NCBI GenBank assembly: GCA_021810725.1
Contig: JAJZIE010000188.1
Location: 1-5,230, forward strand
Direction: 5' to 3'
DNA: 5,230 nt
From: Bacillota bacterium
GTDB taxonomy: Bacteria; Bacillota; Sulfobacillia; JAJZYS01; JAJYTV01
Every line of letters starts with the position of its first letter. The first letter of the stretch is position 1. The translations under genes and the position numbers were made by a program. Of the stretch, positions 1 to 4,529 are shown piece after piece. The notes beneath the pieces were generated by a model. It saw only the letters and a program-made list of their open reading frames with translations, had not been told where the DNA came from and did no database searches.

Positions 1-1320
1 TTCCAGCGTCTGCGGCATCACGCCGTCGTCGGCCGCCACCACGAGGACCGCGATGTCGGTGATCGACGCGCCGCGGGCCCGCATCGAGGTGAACGCCTCA
101 TGGCCCGGCGTGTCGAGGAACACGACGCGCTTGCCCTTGTGGTGCACCACCGACGCACCGATGTGCTGGGTGATGCCGCCGGCCTCGTGCACCGTGACGT
201 TCGTGTCACGAATCGCGTCGAGGAGGCTTGTCTTGCCGTGGTCGACGTGTCCCATCACGACGACGGTCGGGGCGCGCAGGCGCAGCTTCTCGGGCGGGTC
301 CTCCTGCTCTTGCTCGACCTCTTCCTCGAGCGTCGGGCCGGGCGGCTTGATCTCCACCTGGAAGCCGATGTCCGTCGCGACGAGCGCCGCCGTGTCCACG
401 TCCAGTTCCTGGTTCAGCGTGGCCATCACGCCGAGGCCCATCAGGCGCCTGATCAGGTCGCCGGCCGTGACGCCGAGCTTCTGGCCGAGTTCCTGCACCG
501 TGAGCGTCGTCTCGAGCGTGACGGGCCGGTCGGTGCGGATTTGCGCCGTCTGCCGACGACGCTGTTGGACGCGGCGCTCGAAGCGGTGCTCCTCCTCGCC
601 GCGCCTGCGGTCCCCCGGACCGCGCCGGCGTTGGGCCGGCCTTCCCGGCGCTCCCGGCCGCTGCGGGGACGGGGCCGGCGCCGCCTGACCCGGCCGGGCC
701 GCGCCGTAGGACTGGCCTCCGGTGCTGCGGCTTGGCAGACCCGCGCTTCCCGCCGAACGGGGCGGTGCCCCCGGCGGCCGGCGTTGGGGCAACGTACCGA
801 TGCCCGGTCGGGCGGCTGCCGGCCTCGGCAGTGTGCCGGCGGGCCTTGGCAGGCTGGCCACGCCGGTCGGCGCCTCGGGTCCCGGCTGCCGCTGGCCTGG
901 CGGTGTCGGCAGGCTCCTCACTCCCGGCCCGCCAGACGCCGGTGCGGTTCCCGCGCTGCGCGGGGACTGGCCCGGCAAGGTGCCGGCCGCGTGCGGGCCT
1001 GGGGCCGGAGTCGCCGCGGCGCTCCGCTCCGACTTCTTGCGCACCTGAGGCGCCGTGCCGCCGCTCGGACTTCCGCCACTGGCGTGGAGCGGATTCTGGG
1101 GCGGCTCCTCGACCTTGGGCGGCGCCTTGACGATCTCCGTCACCTTCTGGATCGTGTCGGGTTCGAGCGTGGACATGTGATTGCGCACCTCGACGCCCAG
1201 TCGGCGCAAGAGGTCTATCAGCCTGCGGCTGTCGAGGTCCAGCTGCTTCGCGAGTTCGTACACTCGCAGGCGGCCTGGTTCGGTCAGTACGATCACCCCC
1301 GGAAGAACTCGCGATGCCAT
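1..1320 (-). CDS. infB: Translation initiation factor IF-2, N-terminal 440 residues (C-terminus beyond left edge)
   Basis: IF-2 is the GTPase that brings initiator fMet-tRNA to the 30S subunit and promotes 70S assembly in the cytoplasm. I translated the whole frame and it is open from ATG 1320 to the edge. Domains in order: a first IF2_N domain at about residues 17-68 (RLRVYELAKQLDL onward); a long Pro/Ala/Gly/Arg-rich, probably disordered linker at about 69-263 with recurrent S/T-L-P motifs; a second IF2_N domain at about 267-322; an acidic hinge at 330-341; then the G domain with G1 GHVDHGKT (357-364), G2 GGIT (381-384) and G3 DTPGH (403-407). The G4 NKxD motif and domains II-IV lie outside the window. 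The start is ATG 1320 because its own frame has TGA three bases upstream (1326-1324) and this start keeps the full IF2_N domain. No clear Shine-Dalgarno precedes it. It is the most downstream gene of the operon in view. Confidence 0.96.
   Translation of the reverse strand, partial: MASRVLPGVIVLTEPGRLRVYELAKQLDLDSRRLIDLLRRLGVEVRNHMSTLEPDTIQKVTEIVKAPPKVEEPPQNPLHASGGSPSGGTAPQVRKKSERSAAATPAPGPHAAGTLPGQSPRSAGTAPASGGPGVRSLPTPPGQRQPGPEAPTGVASLPRPAGTLPRPAAARPGIGTLPQRRPPGAPPRSAGSAGLPSRSTGGQSYGAARPGQAAPAPSPQRPGAPGRPAQRRRGPGDRRRGEEEHRFERRVQQRRRQTAQIRTDRPVTLETTLTVQELGQKLGVTAGDLIRRLMGLGVMATLNQELDVDTAALVATDIGFQVEIKPPGPTLEEEVEQEQEDPPEKLRLRAPTVVVMGHVDHGKTSLLDAIRDTNVTVHEAGGITQHIGASVVHHKGKRVVFLDTPGHEAFTSMRARGASITDIAVLVVAADDGVMPQTLE
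206..1318 (-). other. Unterminated extension of the ylxQ frame, overlapping infB out of frame
   Basis: Downstream of the conserved YlxQ domain the same frame stays open for about 370 codons to TGA 208-206, entirely inside infB, with infB read in the +1 frame relative to it. The translation is Arg/Ala/Gly/Pro-rich with no recognisable domain, as expected for an out-of-frame read of the GC-rich IF-2 linker and second IF2_N domain. I treat it as a composition-driven open frame rather than a demonstrated protein segment. It matters because, if the sequence is correct, ribosomes finishing ylxQ have nowhere else to terminate. Confidence 0.5.
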
Positions 1321-1600
1321 CGATCATGCCGATCATTCTGCGGGCGAAACCCGGATCCGTCACAGCTACGATCGCCACGGGTCCGTGGCCGATCGCCTCG
1401 CCCAGGGCTTCCATCACGCCTGCGCGGCGCATGGTCGACCCGAGTGACTCGGCGCTCCGCAATACGCGCGGCGCCGCATCGAGCGCTACGATCACGAGGC
1501 GTGCCCTACCCGCCTTCGCCTCCAGGCGAACCGCGTCCAGCCCGTAGGTGAGGACCCTGGCTCGCCGCGCCAGCCCGATCAGGGCGTAGAAATCCCTCAC
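1319..1600 (-). CDS. ylxQ: L7Ae-family RNA-binding protein YlxQ, conserved part only; frame lacks its normal stop
   Basis: This is a small L7Ae/L30e-type protein of the kind found between ylxR and infB in Bacillota. Family members bind structured RNA such as kink-turns, but the exact role of YlxQ is not settled. The conserved part runs about 94-97 residues: YALIGLARRARVLTYG near the N-terminus (5-20), RARLVIVALDAAPRV (32-46), then ALGEAIG (65-71) and VAIVAVTDPGFARRMI (75-90), ending where B. subtilis YlxQ (about 100 residues) ends. The start is GTG 1600-1598, which shares a GTGA 4-base overlap with the ylxR stop, suggesting translational coupling; GAGG lies about 7 bases upstream. No in-frame stop follows the conserved end. 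The frame passes the infB ATG and continues to TGA at 208-206, giving a nominal 464 codons. The boundary given here is where homology ends, not a stop codon. The protein family is clear; the true 3' end is uncertain. Confidence 0.82.
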
Positions 1601-1866
1601 GGGGCCGCCTCGAGTCTGGCCGAGAGCGACGCGACGACGTCGGGCGGCAGTTCCACCTCGAGGGCTCGGCTGAGGCGCTGGTTCTTGATCGCGCGCTGCA
1701 AGCAGTCTCCATCGGGGCAGATATAGGCGCCACGGCCACTCAGCTTGCCGGTCGGGTCGATCCGGACCTCGCCCTGCGGTGTGCGCACGACCCGGACCAG
1801 CTCACGCTTCTGGCGCTGCTGGCCGCAGCCGAGACACAGGCGCATGGGCGGCTTGCGTACCGGCAA
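1597..1866 (-). CDS. ylxR: YlxR/RnpM family RNA-binding protein (DUF448)
   Basis: This 89-residue protein belongs to the YlxR (DUF448) family. The B. subtilis member has been named RnpM and reported as an RNase P modulator. The hallmarks are present: RLCLGCGQQRQKRELVRVVR at 9-28 with the C11-x2-C14 pair, a D37 followed by GKLSGRGAYIC at 40-50 containing the signature GRGAY (44-48), a second Cys pair C50/C55, and a basic helix AIKNQRLSRAL near 59-69. The length is normal for the family. The start is TTG 1866-1864, three bases after the nusA stop, with GAGGGGG at the expected distance. The next ATG (codon 8) would leave only one residue before the conserved RLC motif. Its TGA stop overlaps the GTG of ylxQ, so nusA, ylxR and ylxQ are very probably co-transcribed and translationally coupled. 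Confidence 0.95.
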   Translation of the reverse strand: MPVRKPPMRLCLGCGQQRQKRELVRVVRTPQGEVRIDPTGKLSGRGAYICPDGDCLQRAIKNQRLSRALEVELPPDVVASLSARLEAAP

Positions 1867-1869
1867 AAC

Positions 1870-2898
1870 CTAGGCCCCCTCTGCCTTGATGTCGATCTTG
1901 TAGCCGGTCAGGCGGGCGGCCAGGCGGGCGTTCTGCCCCTCCTTGCCGATCGCGAGCGACAACTGGTACTCCGGCACGGTGACGCGCGCGGTGCGCGTCT
2001 CCTCCTCGATCGAGACGCCGGTAACCTTCGCGGGCTGCAACGCGTTCGCGACGAACTCGTCGGGGTCCGGCGACCAGCGCACGATGTCCACCTTCTCGCC
2101 GCGAAGCTCCTGCCCGATCGCGTGCACCCGCGCACCCTTCGGGCCAATGCAGGCCCCTTGCGCGTCCACCCCGTCGACCCTGGCCCAGACCGCAACCTTG
2201 GAGCGGGAGCCCGGCTCCCGAGCGATCGCCTTCAGTTCGACCGAGCCGTCGTGCAATTCGGGTACCTCGAGCTCGAACAGGCGCTTCAGCAATGCCGGGT
2301 GGGTACGCGACAGCATGACCTGGGGGCCCTTCGGCGTCCGCTTGACCTCGAGCACGTAGCACCTGAGGCGCTGGCCGGGCACGTAGGTTTCGCCGGGCAT
2401 CTGCTCGCTGAGCGGCAAAATCGCCTCCGCGCGCCCGAGGTCGCAGATCACGACCCGCGCCTCGGGTCGGCTCACGACGGCCGTGACGATGTCACCCTCG
2501 CGGCTTTGGAACTCCTCGTAGATGATGCCGCGCTCAGCCTCGCGGATGCGCTGCATCACGACCTGCTTGGCCGTCTGGGCCGCGATCCGCCCGAAATCGC
2601 GCGGCGTCACCTCGCGTTCGAGCACATCGCCGACCTCAAGGCGCGGGTTCTCGGCGTGCGCCTCCTCCACGGTCACCTGCGTGCGCGGGTCCGAGACCTC
2701 GGCGACCACATTGAGGAGTCCGAGAACACGAAACTCTCCCGTCGACCGGTCCACTTCCACGCGCACGTTCTGCGACGAGCCGAAATTGCGCCGATAGGCA
2801 GAAATGAGTGCAGCCTCGATCGCCTCGAACAGCACGCCGCGATCGACGCCCTTCTCCCGCGCCACGTCCTCGATCGCCCGGATGAAATCGCTCGCCAT
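1870..2898 (-). CDS. nusA: Transcription termination/antitermination factor NusA
   Basis: NusA binds RNA polymerase and nascent RNA to modulate pausing, intrinsic termination and antitermination. The 342-residue protein has the full bacterial core: an N-terminal RNAP-binding domain (about 1-125, starting MASDFIRAIEDVAREKGV and including ALISAYRRNFG), an S1 domain (about 134-198, REGDIVTAVVSR to QVMLSRTHP), KH1 with G-P-K-G at 252-255 (GACIGPKGARVHAIGQELRG), and KH2 with G-K-E-G at 318-321 (LAIGKEGQNARLAARLTG). It stops right after KH2 and lacks the C-terminal acidic repeats of the E. coli protein, which is normal for Bacillota. The start is ATG 2898, with AAGGGGAG at 2912-2905 six bases upstream, overlapping the rimP TAA. 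It lies 12 bases downstream of rimP and 3 bases upstream of ylxR in a compact operon. Confidence 0.98.
   Translation of the reverse strand: MASDFIRAIEDVAREKGVDRGVLFEAIEAALISAYRRNFGSSQNVRVEVDRSTGEFRVLGLLNVVAEVSDPRTQVTVEEAHAENPRLEVGDVLEREVTPRDFGRIAAQTAKQVVMQRIREAERGIIYEEFQSREGDIVTAVVSRPEARVVICDLGRAEAILPLSEQMPGETYVPGQRLRCYVLEVKRTPKGPQVMLSRTHPALLKRLFELEVPELHDGSVELKAIAREPGSRSKVAVWARVDGVDAQGACIGPKGARVHAIGQELRGEKVDIVRWSPDPDEFVANALQPAKVTGVSIEEETRTARVTVPEYQLSLAIGKEGQNARLAARLTGYKIDIKAEGA
1875..1881 (-). promoter_or_regulatory. Ribosome binding site of ylxR, inside the nusA 3' end
   Basis: On the minus strand, GAGGGGG lies 8 bases before TTG 1866 and within the last codons of nusA. It supports the TTG start over the internal ATG seven codons later. 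Confidence 0.6.
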
Positions 2899-2910
2899 CG
2901 CCCGCTCCCC

Positions 2911-3369
2911 TTACCGCTCCTGATCGAGGTTGGCCCGGTCTACCTCCGGCCACGCGACGGCGAGATCCTCGCCGCCCTCTTGACTCAACCAGAGCTTGTC
3001 GTCGTCCACCGCCCGAATGCGTCCGGAAACCGTCCTCTTCTTTCCGTCATGCGGCACGAGGCGCACGCGAGCCCACTCGCCGAGGAACCTCTGGCAGTCC
3101 TCGAGGCTGCGGAGCCTGCGCTGCGGGCCGGGCGATTCGCACTCGAGCGCGTAAGACCCATCGATCGGGTCGGCCGCGTCCAGGGAACGCGACAGGCGAC
3201 GCGAGACGCGCTCGAGCAAGGGCAATGTCACGCCTTCGGGATGATCCACCGTCACTCGCAGCACCTGGCGCCCGCCGGACCACGTCCGCTCGACGTCCCA
3301 AAGCTCGGCGCCCTCCTGCTCACAGGCCTGACGCGCGAGTTCCTCCAGCACCGTTCCCGGCGAGGCCAA
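2911..3369 (-). CDS. rimP: Ribosome maturation factor RimP
   Basis: RimP assists assembly of the 30S subunit and is classically encoded immediately upstream of nusA. With the TTG start at 3369 it has 152 residues, the usual size. Seen features: an N-terminal alpha/beta domain with QVLRVTVDHPEGVTLPLLER and VSRRLSRSLDAADPIDGSYALE, the SPG core of the family motif in LECESPGPQRRL, and a C-terminal Sm-like barrel beginning near FLGEWARVRLVP. The usual LEVSSPGLDRPL consensus is unusually eroded around SPG. A longer frame opens at TTG 3390, but TTG 3369 is preferred because GGAGGG lies 7 bases upstream of it and the extra seven residues (MGLEGSP) have no family counterpart. TAA 2913-2911 lies 12 bases before nusA. 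It is the first gene of the minus-strand operon in view, since the next upstream gene (the catalase) is divergent. Confidence 0.93.
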   Translation of the reverse strand: MASPGTVLEELARQACEQEGAELWDVERTWSGGRQVLRVTVDHPEGVTLPLLERVSRRLSRSLDAADPIDGSYALECESPGPQRRLRSLEDCQRFLGEWARVRLVPHDGKKRTVSGRIRAVDDDKLWLSQEGGEDLAVAWPEVDRANLDQER

Positions 3370-3376
3370 CGGCGAA

Positions 3377-3382
3377 CCCTCC
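3377..3382 (-). promoter_or_regulatory. Ribosome binding site of rimP, deciding the TTG 3369 start
   Basis: GGAGGG on the minus strand is followed by 7 bases and then TTG 3369. It lies inside the longer alternative reading from TTG 3390, which has no comparable site at proper distance, so the shorter protein is favoured. Confidence 0.6.
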
Positions 3383-3418
3383 AAGCCCAAATCGCGACTA
3401 CGGCCCTACACGGTCAAA

Positions 3419-3439
3419 GGAGTGGGGCCTCCCCACTCC
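3419..3439. promoter_or_regulatory. Perfect 9-bp hairpin in the probable rimP leader
   Basis: GGAGTGGGG (3419-3427) and CCCCACTCC (3431-3439) are exact reverse complements around a 3-base loop. On the minus strand it lies about 50 bases before the rimP start and is followed by only a short TTT, so it is a weak intrinsic terminator at best. It could be an attenuator or mRNA-stabilising structure in the rimP-nusA leader, or a protein site in DNA. Confidence 0.45.
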
Positions 3440-3468
3440 ATGCGCACGTGCCGGAAATCAGCATGCTC

Positions 3469-3474
3469 ACTATA
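3469..3474 (-). promoter_or_regulatory. Candidate -10 element for the rimP-nusA-infB operon
   Basis: TATAGT on the minus strand is the only TATA-like hexamer in an otherwise GC-rich divergent region, about 100 bases before the rimP start. The hexamer 17 bases upstream is TGGCGT, a poor -35, so this is a tentative vegetative promoter call. Confidence 0.3.
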
Positions 3475-3484
3475 GCACCTAGTT

Positions 3485-3505
3485 CGGGCGGACGCCAGCC
3501 GCCCG
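3485..3505. repeat. Short 7-bp inverted repeat near the candidate rimP promoter
   Basis: CGGGCGG (3485-3491) pairs with CCGCCCG (3499-3505) across a 7-base loop. It lies just upstream of the TATAGT hexamer in the rimP direction, covering the -35 area, and could be an operator. Short GC-rich palindromes are common by chance at this base composition. Confidence 0.25.
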
Positions 3506-3581
3506 GCCAGAGAAGGCCCATCCGACCGTTTCGCGAACCGCCGCGCCGCCAAGAACGCGAACGGCGCGCTTCAGGTCACCT

Positions 3582-3618
3582 CGGCCTGCGGGGTGCGGCG
3601 AGACGCCCCTGCAGGCCG
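3582..3618. promoter_or_regulatory. Long GC-rich hairpin upstream of the Mn catalase
   Basis: CGGCCTGC-GGGG (3582-3593) pairs with CCCC-T-GCAGGCCG (3606-3618): twelve base pairs with one bulged T at 3610 and a 12-base loop. It lies about 106 bases before the catalase start. If transcription starts upstream of it, it is a structured 5' leader; otherwise it may be an operator or a terminator of upstream transcription. No T-run follows. Confidence 0.4.
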
Positions 3619-3711
3619 CTGCCATCGGGCCCAAGGCTCTCCCTTCGAAACCTCGGTCTGCCGGGGTCGGACACCTGCGGCGTGGACATGCTGCAAGCGT
3701 AAACGGACCGC

Positions 3712-3718
3712 AAGGAGG
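3712..3718 (+). promoter_or_regulatory. Ribosome binding site of the Mn catalase, deciding the ATG 3725 start
   Basis: AAGGAGG is a near-perfect Shine-Dalgarno sequence, 6 bases before ATG 3725. The other in-frame ATG (3719) touches it directly and cannot use it, and the longer frame opening at 3593 is ruled out on the same ground. Confidence 0.85.
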
Positions 3719-3724
3719 ATGCGC

Positions 3725-4492
3725 ATGTACCACCACGACAAGGCCCTCATCGTCCCTGTGCGGGTCGACGCCCCGAACGCCGGCTACGCAGCGGTGCTGC
3801 TCGAGCAGTTCGGCGGCGCCAACGGCGAGCTGAAAGCCGGCCTGCAGTACTTCACGCAGAGCTTCGGCGCGCTCGAGGACACGACGCGGGACCTCCTGCT
3901 CGACATCAGCACGGAGGAGTTCAGCCACCTCGAGGTCGTCGGCACGCTGATCAGCCAGTTCCTCGCACCGATCCACGCGGGTGCCACCGACGGTACCGCC
4001 GACCCCATCATGCAACGCGAGGCGGACGGGCTGCGCGGTGCCAACTCAACCTTCCAGAAGGCCCTGATCCTCGGCGGCGGCGGACCGATGGCCGTCGACT
4101 CCTCCGGTTCGCCGTTCACGGGCAACTACATCAATTCGACCGGCGACACCGTCGCCAACCTCGCTTCGAACATCGCGGCGGAACTCAGGGCGAAGCGCGT
4201 CTATGAGATGCTGTTCCGGGAGATCCCCGACCATGGCGCAAGGGAGGCCATCGGCTTCCTGCTCGAGCGCGAGGAGGCCCACTCCGCCCTCTTCAGGGAG
4301 GCCATGGAGCGCACCCAGGACGTGGGCGTGATGCGCGACTACCTGGACCGCCCGTTCTCCCGCCGCTACCCGGATCTGCAGGAGCCGAGCAGCCAGAACG
4401 CTGAGCGCTTCGAGACATCCCGGGGCTTCCCGCCGATCACGCGGCCTCTCACCAAGGACGAGGTGCAGGTGAACCTGGCCCGCCTGCACTGA
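3725..4492 (+). CDS. Manganese (dimanganese) catalase, complete
   Basis: This non-haem catalase disproportionates hydrogen peroxide to water and oxygen at a di-Mn centre in the cytoplasm. The 255-residue protein begins MYHHDKALIVPVRVDAPN and forms the ferritin-like four-helix bundle of the family. All five expected metal ligands are visible: E35 (NGELKAG), E65 and H68 (STEEFSHLE), E153 (NIAAELRAKR) and H186 (EREEAHS). E183 matches the second-shell Glu of the Lactiplantibacillus plantarum enzyme, but the residue before the E153 ligand is Ala (A152), where that enzyme has Arg147. The Gly-rich GGGGPM (117-122) and the C-terminal extension PPITRPLTKDEVQ fit full-length Mn catalases rather than the shorter spore-coat CotJC type. 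The start is set by AAGGAGG six bases upstream. It is encoded alone, convergent with polC and divergent from rimP, interrupting the usual polC-rimP order. Composition resembles its neighbours, so any acquisition looks old. Confidence 0.96.
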   Translation: MYHHDKALIVPVRVDAPNAGYAAVLLEQFGGANGELKAGLQYFTQSFGALEDTTRDLLLDISTEEFSHLEVVGTLISQFLAPIHAGATDGTADPIMQREADGLRGANSTFQKALILGGGGPMAVDSSGSPFTGNYINSTGDTVANLASNIAAELRAKRVYEMLFREIPDHGAREAIGFLLEREEAHSALFREAMERTQDVGVMRDYLDRPFSRRYPDLQEPSSQNAERFETSRGFPPITRPLTKDEVQVNLARLH

Positions 4493-4500
4493 GCCGCGCA

Positions 4501-4527
4501 GGGCGGCCGGCGTCGCGCCGGCCGCCC
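4501..4527. terminator. Probable bidirectional terminator between the Mn catalase and polC
   Basis: GGGCGGCCGGC (4501-4511) and GCCGGCCGCCC (4517-4527) form a perfect 11-bp GC stem with a 5-base loop. It fills the 37-base gap between the convergent stops of the catalase (4490-4492) and polC (4530-4532). There is no T-run on either side, so it is an atypical intrinsic terminator, but position and strength argue for transcript 3'-end formation for both genes. Confidence 0.7.
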
Positions 4528-4529
4528 GC

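Larger units (their letters stand above)
3370..3724. other. Divergent intergenic region between rimP and the Mn catalase
   Basis: About 355 bases separate the rimP start from the catalase start. No credible gene is present: frames that cross it are antisense shadows of rimP/nusA or an upstream extension of the catalase frame without homology. It holds three hairpins (3419-3439, 3485-3505, 3582-3618), 8-base palindromes GCACGTGC (3444-3451), AGCATGCT (3460-3467) and TTCGCGAA (3530-3537), and one TATA-like hexamer. Both divergent transcripts must begin here or nearby. I see no PerR/Fur-type box and no manganese riboswitch (yybP-ykoY) consensus. Confidence 0.7.

Noticed and set aside
100..1551. 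Long plus-strand open frame of 483 codons opposite infB and ylxQ
   Set aside because: The minus strand carries clear IF-2 and YlxQ domains. The plus-strand translation is Arg/Ala-rich without domains, typical of antisense frames in GC-rich coding DNA.
3471..3476. TATAGC on the plus strand as a -10 for the Mn catalase
   Set aside because: There is no plausible -35 at 16-18 bases and it would give a leader of over 240 bases; the opposite-strand reading TATAGT for rimP fits slightly better.
2122..3702. Plus-strand open frame of 526 codons opposite nusA and rimP
   Set aside because: It is antisense to two recognisable genes, has no ribosome binding site or domain, and reflects the scarcity of stops at this base composition.
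3593..3724. N-terminal extension of the Mn catalase (44 extra residues)
   Set aside because: The extra residues have no Mn-catalase similarity, and AAGGAGG at 3712-3718 places the start at ATG 3725.
3400..3724. Manganese riboswitch or PerR/Fur operator upstream of the catalase
   Set aside because: No yybP-ykoY consensus and no AT-rich PerR/Fur palindrome can be recognised; only GC-rich hairpins are present.
3479..4125. Minus-strand open frames opposite the Mn catalase
   Set aside because: They are shadows of the catalase gene, whose metal ligands, start and length are all accounted for on the plus strand.
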